Position numbers and translations under genes: made by a program. DNA of 64,000 bases from Actinomycetota bacterium. Its GTDB lineage: Bacteria; Actinomycetota; Geothermincolia; Fen-727; Anoxymicrobiaceae. Of the stretch, positions 8,473-17,652 are shown one piece after another; position 1 is the first letter of the stretch, and every line of letters begins with the position of its first letter. The notes beneath the pieces are model-generated. The model saw only the letters and a list, made by a program, of their open reading frames with translations, had not been told where the DNA came from and made no database searches. The DNA is taken from assembly GCA_018896525.1 (NCBI GenBank), contig JAHIMR010000048.1:1-64000 (forward strand). The letters run 5' to 3'.

Positions 8473-8533
8473 GACCCTTGCCAACCGCAACTCCCTTACT
8501 GCTTTACTATCGGGCAGAAGCCATCCACGATCA

Positions 8534-8563
8534 ACCGACCGTCGGTCTAGACCGACGGTCGGT
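8534..8563. promoter_or_regulatory. Perfect 30-bp palindromic operator, probable TetR site
   Basis: The half-site is ACCGACCGTCGGTCT, followed by its exact reverse complement. Each half is itself nearly palindromic (ACCGAC-C-GTCGGT), so two TetR dimers could bind side by side. It lies between the TetR gene and the divergent lipoprotein gene. Confidence 0.8.
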
Positions 8564-8722
8564 CTTTTCACAGAGTACTACTCACCCCGCATACTGTCAA
8601 ATCTCTGCTATAATTTCAGCCAAGGGACGGCGTTTCGGCCGTAGCCGGGAGAAGGTGCAGGTTGGTTCAGTGCCCGCCGGTTTACCCGCTCAACCGACAA
8701 CGACATGATTTCGGGGGTAGAG

Positions 8723-9316
8723 ATGACGATAAAACTCCGGTGGCCGATTGTGCTACTCCTTTGCGGGACGCTGGTGCTTGCGACCCTGGCGGCCGGGTGC
8801 GACACGGCCACCGCGGAGGCCAGGGAGTTCATGGAACGGGGAGACGCTATCCTCACGGGGCTTGGCCCGGTCATCGACACGATGTACGAAGCTCTATGGG
8901 CGCTTCGCGGCGAGATCATTGAAGGACGGATAACCAGCAGTAGCCAGTACGAGAGTGCGTCGGTCTTCGTCAGGGCCGACAATGACGAGTACAAGCGCCA
9001 GCTCGATGACGCGAAGGGCGAGTTCGAGAAAATACTGGAACTCAACGGGGTGGACGACTACGCTGAGTACGCGCAACTGCGCCTGGACGCGATCGAGAAC
9101 GCCTACGGGTTCTCAAATGTGGTGTCGACAACGCTCGATGGCATCGGTAACGTCGTCAGCAGAATCGAGGCCGGCGAACTGGCCGGCAGTGAAGCGATAG
9201 CCGCTGCACTGGAACCGTTGCTCCTCGGGTTGGTGGAGAAAGACAAGGAGGTGTCCGCTAGGGCCACTGAACTGCGCGAGAAGGCCGAGGCACTCAAGAA
9301 AGACAAAGAACTCTAG
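8723..9316 (+). CDS. Putative lipoprotein of unknown function, divergent from tetR
   Basis: The signal peptide with lipobox (LLLCGTLVLATLAAGC) predicts a lipid-anchored extracytoplasmic protein. The rest, about 170 residues, is largely charged helix with coiled-coil character at the end (SARATELREKAEALKKDKEL). I recognise no domain. I chose the ATG at 8723, which has GGGGGTAGAG immediately upstream; an in-frame ATG lies at 8705. It is divergent from tetR across the 30-bp operator, so it may be co-regulated with the exporter; that is inference from position only. Confidence 0.65.
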   Translation: MTIKLRWPIVLLLCGTLVLATLAAGCDTATAEAREFMERGDAILTGLGPVIDTMYEALWALRGEIIEGRITSSSQYESASVFVRADNDEYKRQLDDAKGEFEKILELNGVDDYAEYAQLRLDAIENAYGFSNVVSTTLDGIGNVVSRIEAGELAGSEAIAAALEPLLLGLVEKDKEVSARATELREKAEALKKDKEL

Positions 9317-9605
9317 CCGCCCAAGCCCCTTTCCACTGCATTACCCCATCTCTTGAGTGCGCAGTTCAGTGCGCATCCCCCGGACCGCGCCCCCAGACCC
9401 CCGGGACCCCCCATCCCGGCCTTCCCCCCGGACCCCCGGGACCCCCCATCCCGGCCTTCCCCCCAGCGGGGGGAAGGAGCGGAGTCGCCCCTCAAGTGGG
9501 GGGATGAGGTCGACGGAGTGTCGAAATAAATAGTGCCCGCAGGGCGGACAATTGTTATACTTATAGAAGGTAGGCGGTGAGACCGAGACATGCTGGGGGC
9601 ACGCC
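9317..9605. other. Intergenic region with C-rich minisatellite
   Basis: No gene is visible. Two 35-bp C-rich units (9396-9464) are followed by GGGGAAGGAGCGGAGTCGCC and CCCCTCAAGTGGGGGG. This module recurs in altered form near 16.9, 39.4 and 52.8 kb. Confidence 0.6.
9396..9464. repeat. 35-bp minisatellite, two units (GACCCCCGGGACCCCCCATC)
   Basis: Units at 9396 and 9431 are virtually identical. A partial unit (CCCATCCCGGCCTTCCCCCC) recurs at 39391-39420, also followed by GGGAAGGAGCGGAG. Confidence 0.8.
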
Positions 9606-11174
9606 ATGGAACCGGTAGAACCAATGCGCATCCTGGTCATCGACGATGATCGCGATATGGCCCTTCTAATCAAGCGACTTCTCGAGAGAACGCTGGGGGT
9701 CCGGGTTGAGATCGCCGGGGAATGCGCGGCCGCGAGAGATAAGATGACGACCGGCGCCTTCGATGTCATCACCCTCGACTACAGGCTCCCGGATGTGGTC
9801 GGCCTGGAACTCCTCGAAGAGATAATGGCGTCCGATGACCCTCCCAAGGTTGTCATGGTGACCGGCCACGGTGATGAGCAGACCGCGGTTGAGTCGTTCA
9901 AGCTGGGCGTCTCCGGGTACGTAATGAAGGACAAGAGGATGGTCACCCTGCTGCCCGGGGCGGTTGAGAAAGCTCTCTCGGAGGTCAGGCTCAAGCAGGC
10001 GGAGAAGGCCCTCAAGGAGTCCGAGGCGACCTACCGGGCGATCTTCGATACCGCGAACGACGCGATCTTCGTCCACGACATGGAGACGGGAGACATCCTC
10101 GATGTCAACCGGAAGATGTGCGAGATGTACGGGTACACCCGGGAAGAAGCGCTCCAGCTCAACGTGGAGGACATCAGCTCCAACGAACCACCTTACACCC
10201 AGGAAGACGCCCTCCGCTGGATAAGGAAGGCGGTCGAGGGGGAGCCCCAGATCTTCGAGTGGCGTGGCAAGACCAAGGAGGGGCGCCTTTTCTGGAAAGA
10301 GATGAACCTCAAGAGGGCCACCATCGCGGGGGAAGACCGCCTGCTCGCCATCGCCAGGGACATCACCGAGCGCAAGAACGCGGCGGAAAGGGTCAAGTTC
10401 CTGTCGTTGGTGGTTGAGCAGTCCTCCGAGGGAATGGCTGTCTGCGACCTCGAGGGGGATCTACTGTTCGTCAACGCCGCCTGGGCGTGGATGCACGGAT
10501 ACGACACCGCCGAGGAACTGGTGGGAAAACACCTGAACATCTTCCACAGCCGGGAGCAGGTCGAGAGGGACATTATCCCCTTCAACAACACCGTAATGGA
10601 TAGAGGGTACTGCATGGGCGAGGTCGGCCATATGCGCAGGGACGACACGACTTTCCCGGCGTTGATGACCAGCACCCTCATCAAAGACAGTGACGGGAAC
10701 CCCATCATCATATCGTGGATATGCAAGGACATCACCGAGCGCAAGCGGGCGGAGGAGGACCTGAGTGAGTTAGGGCATTTCCTGGATAGCATTTTCGAGC
10801 AGAGCCCCTTCAGCATGTGGGTCTCTAACAGCGAGGGAATTCTCATTAAGGAAAACCAGGCCTGCCGTGACCTGTTTGGAATAAAAGACGATAAGCAGGT
10901 GGTCGGAGTATACAATATCTTTGAAGATAACCTCCTGAAGGACCAGGAACTACTCCCGCTAATCAGGGCGGTGTTCGACAGGGGAGAAACCGCTCGTTTT
11001 ACCATGGAATACGACATCACCAAAGTAGAGCACATTACCGGGTACATCGACCATGAAAGGGCAACGCCGCGAATCCTCGATGTAACGGTCTCGCCGGTGA
11101 TGGACGTACACGGAACGGTCACCAACGCGGTTATCCATCACAAGGACATCACCGAACGCACGGACGACTCTTGA
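9606..11174 (+). CDS. Response regulator receiver with three PAS domains and no recognisable output
   Basis: Residues 7-125 form a receiver: acidic pair IDDDRD, phosphoacceptor Asp in ITLDYRLPD, Thr in MVTGHG and Lys in VMKDKR. Three PAS/PAC units follow, each closing with the DITERK-type PAC end (RDITERKNAAE near 255, KDITERKRAEE near 380, HKDITERTDDS at the C-terminus). Short helical linkers separate them. The protein then stops: no histidine kinase, GGDEF, EAL or DNA-binding domain is visible. It is probably a cytoplasmic relay or sensor that acts on a partner. The start ATG at 9606 follows GGGGGCACGCC. It is convergent with the TrkA genes. Confidence 0.85.
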   Translation: MEPVEPMRILVIDDDRDMALLIKRLLERTLGVRVEIAGECAAARDKMTTGAFDVITLDYRLPDVVGLELLEEIMASDDPPKVVMVTGHGDEQTAVESFKLGVSGYVMKDKRMVTLLPGAVEKALSEVRLKQAEKALKESEATYRAIFDTANDAIFVHDMETGDILDVNRKMCEMYGYTREEALQLNVEDISSNEPPYTQEDALRWIRKAVEGEPQIFEWRGKTKEGRLFWKEMNLKRATIAGEDRLLAIARDITERKNAAERVKFLSLVVEQSSEGMAVCDLEGDLLFVNAAWAWMHGYDTAEELVGKHLNIFHSREQVERDIIPFNNTVMDRGYCMGEVGHMRRDDTTFPALMTSTLIKDSDGNPIIISWICKDITERKRAEEDLSELGHFLDSIFEQSPFSMWVSNSEGILIKENQACRDLFGIKDDKQVVGVYNIFEDNLLKDQELLPLIRAVFDRGETARFTMEYDITKVEHITGYIDHERATPRILDVTVSPVMDVHGTVTNAVIHHKDITERTDDS

Positions 11175-11183
11175 GGTCCCGGA

Positions 11184-11206
11184 GGGCGACAGGAGTGTTG
11201 TCGCCC
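11184..11206. terminator. Hairpin between convergent genes
   Basis: An 8-bp stem, GGGCGACA...TGTCGCCC, with a 7-base loop lies between the receiver-PAS gene and trkA-like 1. It is followed by CCTCAAGCG rather than a T-run. Its sequence resembles the module at 9480-9495 (AGTCGCCCCTCAAG), so it may be a repeat used as a terminator. Confidence 0.4.
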
Positions 11207-11214
11207 CTCAAGCG

Positions 11215-11631
11215 TTAATCCTCCACCAAGGCGGTTATCTCCTCTTGGACTACCTGAGCGATCATGTCGGAAACACTCACCTCGGTATCAACACCCCACT
11301 CGGGATTGAAAAGCCATTGGTTACTGGGGTTGTTAACCCTGGCTATCACGGTGGGGACCTCGTACTCGAACTTGGAGAGATAAGAGATGACCAGGTTGTC
11401 CTCATCGTCGCCGGTGACCGTGACCACCAGTTCGGTGTCGCTGATCCCCACCATCTCGAGCACCCATGGCTCACAGCCGTCCTCATTTATCAGCTTGACG
11501 TTGGGAAGCAACGGCCGAAGGAGTTCGCACCTGTCCCTCCTCGTCTCAATGAGCGTCACCTCGTGTTTGCTGGAGAGTTCCCCCGCGAGGTACTTCCCGA
11601 CCGCTCCCGCCCCTATCAGTAATATCCGCAT
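11215..11631 (-). CDS. TrkA-N (RCK) domain potassium uptake regulator, short
   Basis: This is a 138-residue single RCK/TrkA-N domain. It has the dinucleotide-binding loop ILLIGAGAVGKYLA at the N-terminus, the acidic end of beta-2 in VTLIETRRDRCELL, and the conserved TGDDEDNLVISYLSK. Such cytosolic proteins bind NAD(H) or ATP and gate Trk/Ktr potassium channels. There is no TrkA-C domain. It follows a second TrkA gene with a 25-bp gap, matching the two-gene trkA/trkB (ceoBC) arrangement of actinobacteria. No membrane subunit is present in the window. Start at 11631 follows GGGGGTAGAG. Confidence 0.85.
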   Translation of the reverse strand: MRILLIGAGAVGKYLAGELSSKHEVTLIETRRDRCELLRPLLPNVKLINEDGCEPWVLEMVGISDTELVVTVTGDDEDNLVISYLSKFEYEVPTVIARVNNPSNQWLFNPEWGVDTEVSVSDMIAQVVQEEITALVED

Positions 11632-11656
11632 CTCTACCCCCTGTCGTACTCTTAAG

Positions 11657-12313
11657 TCAGGCGAGGAAGAACATCTTCTCGAACTTGTCCATGCTTGACC
11701 TCTGGACCACCACATTCACCAGGTCGCTTTCCTTGAAGGTGGTGCCGGACACCGGCACGAACGCCTGGCCGAGCCGGGCAATCGAAGCCACCAGTATCTC
11801 GCCGGGTACCTCGAAGTCGCCGACCTTCCTCCCGTCCAGATTGGCGGGTATCTCCAGTTCCATCAGTTCAACCTCGCCGTTGCCGAACGTGTCCCGGGAG
11901 CACGTCCTCTCCAGGAACAGCAGGTCGGTTATCTTGTCGATGCCCCAGGTGACCGGGGCCACGGTGGGAATCCCCATCCCCCGGTATATCTTTGCCCTCC
12001 TGGGGTCATAGATGCGGGTGATGACCCTGGGTACCCGGAACACCGTCTTGGCAACCCGGGACGAAACGATGTTGGAGTTGTCACCGCTGCTCACCGCGAT
12101 GAACGCGTCCGCCCTCTCGATGCCCGATGAAACCAGGACGTCCCTGTCGAAACCAATGCCGGTCACGGTCCTCCCATTGAACCCGGTCCCCAGCATATGG
12201 AACGCGTTCGGGTCCTTGTCGATCACGGTGACGCTGTGCCCCTCTTCCTCGAGACGCCGGGCCAGTTGGGACCCGGTCCTGCCGCACCCCATGATTACAA
12301 CGTGCATACGCAT
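11657..12313 (-). CDS. trkA: TrkA-family potassium uptake regulator with TrkA-C domain
   Basis: The N-terminal TrkA-N/RCK domain contains VVIMGCGRTGSQLARRLEEE and DAFIAVSSGDNSNIVSS. The TrkA-C domain occupies about residues 140-215 (VELMELEIPANLDGRKVGDF ... ESDLVNVVVQ). It is a cytoplasmic regulator of a Trk-type K+ channel that senses nucleotide state. Several ATG codons are stacked at the start (12316, 12313, 12307). I took 12313, six bases from GGAGG. It lies first in a pair with the short RCK protein and just downstream of a cation P-type ATPase on the same strand, so the three probably serve cation balance together. Confidence 0.85.
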   Translation of the reverse strand: MRMHVVIMGCGRTGSQLARRLEEEGHSVTVIDKDPNAFHMLGTGFNGRTVTGIGFDRDVLVSSGIERADAFIAVSSGDNSNIVSSRVAKTVFRVPRVITRIYDPRRAKIYRGMGIPTVAPVTWGIDKITDLLFLERTCSRDTFGNGEVELMELEIPANLDGRKVGDFEVPGEILVASIARLGQAFVPVSGTTFKESDLVNVVVQRSSMDKFEKMFFLA

Positions 12314-12373
12314 CATCCCCCTCCCGGGATTTTCTATCCTAACTATAACCGCCCGCCGGCCAAACGGCGACGG

Positions 12374-15178
12374 TCACGCCGCCACCTCCTGAGGTTTCCC
12401 GCTTCCCGCCCTGCTTTTCCTTGCCTTTCTGGAGTCAATCACCCGCACCGCCGCCTTGCGCCCCTCGGAGGCCATCAGTATCACCGGGGCCCACGCCAGC
12501 ATCAGTAGCCAGGCCTCCCAACCCACCGGCTCGAGGTGGAAAACCCCGGCCAGCGGAGGCACGTGGATGAGTAACGCGACCAGCACCAACTCGGAGAGTA
12601 TCCCCACCAGGTAAAGCCGGTTGGTGAAGAAACCTATCTCCAATATCGATTCGTGGGTGCTGCGGCAGGCGAACCCGTTGCCTATCTGGCAGGTAATGAT
12701 GGTGGCAAAGCACACCGTGGTGGCCTGGATGTAGACGCTTCCGGAGTCGACCATCGCCGAGGCGCCCATGGAGAACCGCCAGCCGCTGGCAAGGTATATG
12801 TAGAAGAACCCCACCATGCCGGCAAACGCCTCCAGGGGACCTATGAACCCGTAGGAACGGGCCAGCAGGCTCACGTTCAGCATCCGCTTCTTGCTCGACC
12901 GGGGCGGTTTCTCCATTATCCCCGGCTCCGGGCTCTCCACGCCCAGCGCCAGCGCGGGGACCAGGTCGGTCCCCAGGTCCACCGCCAGTATCTGCATCAC
13001 CACCAGGGGAAGCGGTATCTTGAAGATTACGTACAGCAGGAACGGGAGTATCTCGGGAACGTTGCTGACCAGGATATAGGTCACGAACTTCCTGATGTTC
13101 TCGTAGACCGTCCGTCCCTCCTCCACCGCGCTGACTATCGAGGCGAAGTTGTCGTCGGTGAGTATCATGTCCGCCGCCTCCTTGGCGACATCGGTCCCGG
13201 TGCGCCCCATGGCGATGCCGATGTCTGCCGCCTTGAGCGCCGGGGCGTCGTTGACCCCGTCCCCGGTCATGGCCACGACCTCCCCGTTGCTCTTCAGGAC
13301 CTGGGCGATCCTCATCTTGTGGTGAGGAGAAACCCTGGCGAAGATAACCTGCCGCTTCTCCACAATCCCGGCGAGTTCCTCGTCGGACATTTCCTCCAGT
13401 TCCACCCCGGGTACCACCCGAACGTCCCGGCCCTCCACCAGCCGTATTCGCCTGGCGACCGACTCGGCGGTTACCCCGTAGTCGCCGGTTATCATTATCA
13501 CCCTGATACCGGCGGTCCCGCACCTGGCGATCGCTTCGGCGACCTCGGTCCGGGGAGGGTCCATCATCCCGGCAAGACCCACGAACGTGAGGTCACGCTC
13601 CACTTCCTCGACCTCGTAATGCCTTCTCTCTTCACCCAGGTCCCTGAACGCGAACGAGAGGACCCGAAGCGCCTGGTGCGCGTACCGGTCGTTCCTGGTC
13701 TCTATCTCCCGGCGGTCCTCGTCGGTGATGTCCCGGACCCCCGAGGGCTCCCATATCCTGGTGCAAAGTCCGAGCACCTCCATGGGGGCTCCCTTTACCA
13801 TCGCCCGCACCCCGTCGCCCGTCCGGTGGATGGTGGTCATCCTCTTGCGGCGCGAGTCGAACGGAATCTCGTAGAACCTGGGCTCGGATTCCAGTTCCTT
13901 CTCGTACTCATAGCCCCACTTCAGGGCCGCCACCAGAAGTGCCGCCTCGGTGGGGTCGCCCAGTATGCTCCAGCGGTCCCGGTCCTCCCCGGGGGGCAGC
14001 AGGCGCGAGTTGTTGCAGAAGCCGGCTATCTGAAACAGCAGTCCGAGCGCTTTCTTTCCCCGGTCCCCCGGTTGATCGCCGCGGGCGGTTAACTCCCCGG
14101 AGGGCTCGTAGCCGGTGCCTCCGACGCTGAACGGACTTCCGCCGGCCCAGACCTCCCTGACCGTCATCTCGTTGGTTGTCAGGGTGCCGGTCTTGTCGGT
14201 ACAGATGACTGTGGTGCTCCCCAGGGTCTCCACCGAGGAGAGCCTCTTTATCAGGGCATTACGCTTGGCCATCCGCTGTGTCCCCATGGCCAGCGCCAGG
14301 GTCACCGTAGGCAGAAGCCCCTCCGGGACGTTTGCCACAATGATGCCCACCGCGAAGACGATGCTCGCGGTCCGGCCCATGTTCATAACAAACGTCCCCA
14401 GGAAGAAGAACAGGACGCCGAGGCCGACCGCTATCGCCCCCAGTATCCTGGTCACCTTCCCCAGTTCCTTCTGCAGGGGGCTGGGCTCCTCCTTGACCTC
14501 CTGGGTCATGTCCGCGATCTTACCGATCTCCGTCTTCATGCCGGTGGCATAGACCACCGCCTTCCCGCTGCCGGCGGTGACGTTGGTCCCCGCGAAGACG
14601 AGGTTCGGGACGTCGGCAAGCGCCACCTTCCCGGGCCCGATGGCCTCACTGCGCCTCCGCTGGGGCTCCGACTCTCCGGTCAGCGCCGAGTTGTCGACCT
14701 CCAGTTCGGAGACCGATATCAGACGGGCGTCCGAACTTATGCAGTTTCCCGCCTCCAGGGAGATGAGGTCCCCGGGAACGAGGTCCTCGGCGTCAACCTC
14801 CATCTCGGCGCCATCACGCACGACCCGCGCCATCCGGGGCAGTATCTTCTTGAGGCTGTCGATGGCCTTCTCCGCCTTGTGCTCCTGCCAGTAAGTGAAG
14901 CCGGCGTTGATGAAGATGACCCCGAAGACGGCGTAACCCAGTTCCGGGGTACCGCCCACGAACGCCAGGATCCCCGCTATCCAGAGGAGGATCGCGAAGA
15001 GGTTTGTGAAGTTGACGAGTATCTGTCGCCAGAGGGGCACCCTCTTCTTCTCCTGGATGACGTTGGGGCCGCACTTCTCCAGGTGAACGGCTGCTTCCTC
15101 GCCGGTCAGGCCCTCCGGCGAGCTATTGAATGCCTCGTATACGTCAGGCTCAGAGATAGCGTAGATGGGTTCTTCCAT
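12374..15178 (-). CDS. Cation-transporting P-type ATPase, type II, Na+/K+-ATPase (IIC)-like
   Basis: This is a full-length 934-residue pump. It has an N-terminal cation-ATPase domain, the actuator loop ALTGESEP, membrane helix 4 with [20 protein letters not shown], the phosphorylation motif [13 protein letters not shown], the nucleotide domain ([10 protein letters not shown]), and the hinge [18 protein letters not shown]. Helix 6 reads [17 protein letters not shown]. The PEGLLPTVT and LGTDxVPA signatures match the Na+/K+- and H+/K+-ATPase branch (IIC) better than the Ca2+ SERCA branch. The transported ion is therefore likely Na+ or another monovalent cation, but that is inference. The two downstream TrkA genes fit monovalent-cation homeostasis. 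Confidence 0.9.
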   Translation of the reverse strand: MEEPIYAISEPDVYEAFNSSPEGLTGEEAAVHLEKCGPNVIQEKKRVPLWRQILVNFTNLFAILLWIAGILAFVGGTPELGYAVFGVIFINAGFTYWQEHKAEKAIDSLKKILPRMARVVRDGAEMEVDAEDLVPGDLISLEAGNCISSDARLISVSELEVDNSALTGESEPQRRRSEAIGPGKVALADVPNLVFAGTNVTAGSGKAVVYATGMKTEIGKIADMTQEVKEEPSPLQKELGKVTRILGAIAVGLGVLFFFLGTFVMNMGRTASIVFAVGIIVANVPEGLLPTVTLALAMGTQRMAKRNALIKRLSSVETLGSTTVICTDKTGTLTTNEMTVREVWAGGSPFSVGGTGYEPSGELTARGDQPGDRGKKALGLLFQIAGFCNNSRLLPPGEDRDRWSILGDPTEAALLVAALKWGYEYEKELESEPRFYEIPFDSRRKRMTTIHRTGDGVRAMVKGAPMEVLGLCTRIWEPSGVRDITDEDRREIETRNDRYAHQALRVLSFAFRDLGEERRHYEVEEVERDLTFVGLAGMMDPPRTEVAEAIARCGTAGIRVIMITGDYGVTAESVARRIRLVEGRDVRVVPGVELEEMSDEELAGIVEKRQVIFARVSPHHKMRIAQVLKSNGEVVAMTGDGVNDAPALKAADIGIAMGRTGTDVAKEAADMILTDDNFASIVSAVEEGRTVYENIRKFVTYILVSNVPEILPFLLYVIFKIPLPLVVMQILAVDLGTDLVPALALGVESPEPGIMEKPPRSSKKRMLNVSLLARSYGFIGPLEAFAGMVGFFYIYLASGWRFSMGASAMVDSGSVYIQATTVCFATIITCQIGNGFACRSTHESILEIGFFTNRLYLVGILSELVLVALLIHVPPLAGVFHLEPVGWEAWLLMLAWAPVILMASEGRKAAVRVIDSRKARKSRAGSGKPQEVAA

Positions 15179-15228
15179 CTGTCCCTTCCGTCGCCACCGG
15201 GGGCATTACCGCGATAACGGCCTGGCGA

Positions 15229-16815
15229 TCAGTGGCGGAAATGCCTTCGCCCGGTGAACACCATGGCCATCCCGTGCCGTTCGCAGGCGGCAATGACCTC
15301 GTCGTCCTTTATCGATCCTCCCGGCTGGATAACCGCGACTATGCCTGCCGCCGCCGCCTTCTCGATCCCGTCGGTGAACGGGAAGAAGGCGTCGGACGCC
15401 ATGACGCTCCCCCGCGACTTGCCCCCCGACTTCTCAGAGGCCAGCATCACCGAATCAACCCGGCTCATCTGGCCGGCGCCTATGCCTACCGTCGCCTTCC
15501 CTCGAACGAAAACGATCGCGTTCGACTTCACGTGCCTGCAAACCCTCCAGGCAAACAGCAGGTCCTCCCACTGCTCAGAAGTCGGTTCGGTCTCGGTGGT
15601 GACCCACATGCTATCTCTCTCGTCGGGTTCCCGGTCGTACTGCTGCAGGAGAAGCCCGCCGTGGATGCGGCGGTAGTCCATGCCCGGGTCCGCGTCGTGG
15701 TCGATGTCGCCCATCTCCAGGATCCGGAACTCCTTCTTGGCGGCCAGGACCTCGAGCGCCTCGGGCTCGAAGTGGGGCGCCAGCAGGAGTTCGATGAAGT
15801 TGTCGGTGAGCACATGGGCGGTCTCGGCGTCCAGTGGGCGGTTGAACGCCACTACCGACCCGAACGCGGACACCGGGTCGCAGTCCAGCGCCCTGGTGTA
15901 GGCGACGACCGGGTTCTCCGCGACAGCGACGCCGCAGGGGTTGTTGTGCTTTATGATGACCACCGCCGGCTCCTCGAACTCCAGCACCCCCCACCACGCG
16001 GCCTCGCCGTCAAGGATGTTGTTAAATGAAAGCGGCGGCCCCGCTACCTGCCTGGCGGTGGCAAGGGAGTTGCCTTCGTACTTCTCCTCGGCATAGACCG
16101 CCGCCGACTGGTGTGGGTTCTCCCCGTACCGCAAAGACGCGACCTCGCCCAGCTCGAGGGTGAGCGACTCTGGAAACATCTCGCCCTTCTCCTCGGGGAA
16201 AGCCGAAGGCCGCGGTTTTTCCGGTGCCTCACCGGAGAGGTATCTGGATATCATCGCGTCGTACTCGGCGGTATGGGCGAACGCCTCGCGCGCCAGCTCG
16301 CCGCAGGTTTCGCTTGAGACCTGCCCGCCGGCACTCTTCATCTCCTCCACCAGGCCCTTATAACGGGCCGGGTTCACCACCACCGCGATATGGGCGTGGT
16401 TCTTCGCCGCCGCCCGTACCATGGTGGGACCTCCGATGTCTATCTGCTCGATCACCTCCTGCCGGGTCACGCCGGGGCGAGCCACGGTCTGAGCAAACGG
16501 GTAGAGGTTGACCACCACCAGGTCTATCGCCGGTATCTTCTGGTATTCCAGTTGCCGCATGTGGTCGGGTTTGCTCCGGTCGGCCAGTATGCCGCCGTGG
16601 ACCTTCGGGTGGAGCGTCTTAACCCGGCCGTCCAGCATCTCGGGGAACCCCGTCACCTCCGCCACCGGGGTGACCTTGACGTGGTTCTGTTTGAGTATCT
16701 TGTACGTCCCGCCGGTGGAGATTATCTCAACCCCCATCGCGGAGAGCTCACCGGCCAGCCACGCCACGTCGGTCTTGTCAGAAACGCTGATGAGCGCCCG
16801 CTTTATCTTTGGCAT
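15229..16815 (-). CDS. purH: Bifunctional AICAR transformylase / IMP cyclohydrolase
   Basis: It catalyses the last two steps of de novo IMP synthesis: formylation of AICAR with 10-formyl-THF, then ring closure. The 528-residue length is normal. The N-terminal cyclohydrolase (MGS-like) domain shows ALISVSDKTDVAWLAGEL, STGGTYKIL and MLDGRVKTLHPKVHGGILAD. The transformylase domain shows LRYGENPHQSAAVY, IIKHNNPCGVA, GAGQMSRVDSV and SDAFFPFTDGIE. The start at 16815 is preceded by GGAGG at good spacing; longer in-frame starts run into non-coding repeat DNA. It is the last gene of the minus-strand purine run, 165 bp after purN. Confidence 0.95.
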   Translation of the reverse strand: MPKIKRALISVSDKTDVAWLAGELSAMGVEIISTGGTYKILKQNHVKVTPVAEVTGFPEMLDGRVKTLHPKVHGGILADRSKPDHMRQLEYQKIPAIDLVVVNLYPFAQTVARPGVTRQEVIEQIDIGGPTMVRAAAKNHAHIAVVVNPARYKGLVEEMKSAGGQVSSETCGELAREAFAHTAEYDAMISRYLSGEAPEKPRPSAFPEEKGEMFPESLTLELGEVASLRYGENPHQSAAVYAEEKYEGNSLATARQVAGPPLSFNNILDGEAAWWGVLEFEEPAVVIIKHNNPCGVAVAENPVVAYTRALDCDPVSAFGSVVAFNRPLDAETAHVLTDNFIELLLAPHFEPEALEVLAAKKEFRILEMGDIDHDADPGMDYRRIHGGLLLQQYDREPDERDSMWVTTETEPTSEQWEDLLFAWRVCRHVKSNAIVFVRGKATVGIGAGQMSRVDSVMLASEKSGGKSRGSVMASDAFFPFTDGIEKAAAAGIVAVIQPGGSIKDDEVIAACERHGMAMVFTGRRHFRH

Positions 16816-16980
16816 CCGCCGCCTCCTTTTTCTTGTCTGCGTCATGCTATACCGGGTGCGGACCAGTCCTCCCCCATGCACCTTTAGGGGCGACTCTGCT
16901 CCTTCCACCCTCCGGGGAGGTGGAGAACCTCCCATCAAGTGAGGGTGGTGGTTCCCGGGGAGGTCAAGAATCTGGTCCCC
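16816..16980. other. purN-purH intergenic gap with GGAAGGAGCGGAGTCGCC-type module
   Basis: The gap contains ACCTTTAGGGGCGACTCTGC, CCACCCTCCGGGGAGGTGGA (a hairpin, CCACC/GGTGG) and further inverted C/G tracts. The module resembles those at 9480 and 52.8 kb. It separates purH from the rest of the cluster, so purH may have its own promoter or be subject to attenuation. Confidence 0.4.
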
Positions 16981-17586
16981 TCAACTCTTGACTCTCACGG
17001 TTCTGCCGTCCACCACCAGCCTCCCCTCGACGAAAAGGCGGATAGCCCGAGGGTAAACCCGGTACTCCGCCTGGTGTATCCGGTTGTGCAGCGATTCCGC
17101 GTCGTCGCCTTCCTCGACGGGCACCGCCTCCTGCGCGATGACCGGCCCGGTGTCCAGGCCCTCGTCCACGAAGTGCACCGTTACGCCGCTCACCTTCACC
17201 CCGTACTCCAGCGCGTCCCCGACACCGTGGGTCCCCGGGAAAGAGGGCAGGAGCGCGGGGTGAATGTTCATCATTCGACCACGGAACTCCTCCACCAACT
17301 CCTTCCCCGCGAGCTTCATGTACCCGGCCAGGACCACAAGGTCGACTCCCTCATCGCGGAGGGCGGCTGTCACCGCGTGGTCGTACGAGGCCCTGTCGGC
17401 GTAATCCGAGGGCAGGACCACCGTTGTGGGGATCTTCCTGCGCCGCGCCCTTTCCAGCGCGAAGGCGTCCGGGTTGTCACTGATAACCACCGCTATCCGC
17501 GCCGGCACTTCACCGTCATCAATCGCCCGGGCTATCGCCTCCATGTTGGTTCCGGAACCGGACGCCAGTATGCCGATGCTTATCAT
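16981..17586 (-). CDS. purN: Phosphoribosylglycinamide formyltransferase 1
   Basis: It transfers a formyl group from 10-formyl-THF to GAR in purine synthesis. The N-terminus GILASGSGTNMEAIARAI is the phosphate-binding loop, VVISDNPDAFALERARR follows, and the catalytic region includes LAGYMKLAGKELV, MMNIHPALLPSFPGTHGV and the terminal part of the SGVTVHFVDEGLDTGPVI signature. Length is 201 residues, as usual. I use the ATG at 17586, which follows AGGAGAAG; the ATG at 17604 is an alternative. It follows purM with a 66-bp gap in the purL-F-M-N-H order. Confidence 0.95.
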   Translation of the reverse strand: MISIGILASGSGTNMEAIARAIDDGEVPARIAVVISDNPDAFALERARRRKIPTTVVLPSDYADRASYDHAVTAALRDEGVDLVVLAGYMKLAGKELVEEFRGRMMNIHPALLPSFPGTHGVGDALEYGVKVSGVTVHFVDEGLDTGPVIAQEAVPVEEGDDAESLHNRIHQAEYRVYPRAIRLFVEGRLVVDGRTVRVKS

Positions 17587-17652
17587 GCGATCTTCTCCTG
17601 ACATGCCGTCCGGGGCGGTCCGGTCATGGGAAGGTAAGCCATGGTTTGCCTG

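Noticed and set aside
8472-8571. Longer N-terminus for the TetR protein starting at 8571
   Set aside because: It would translate the 30-bp operator palindrome (8534-8563) and lacks homology; TetR proteins begin close to the helix-turn-helix.
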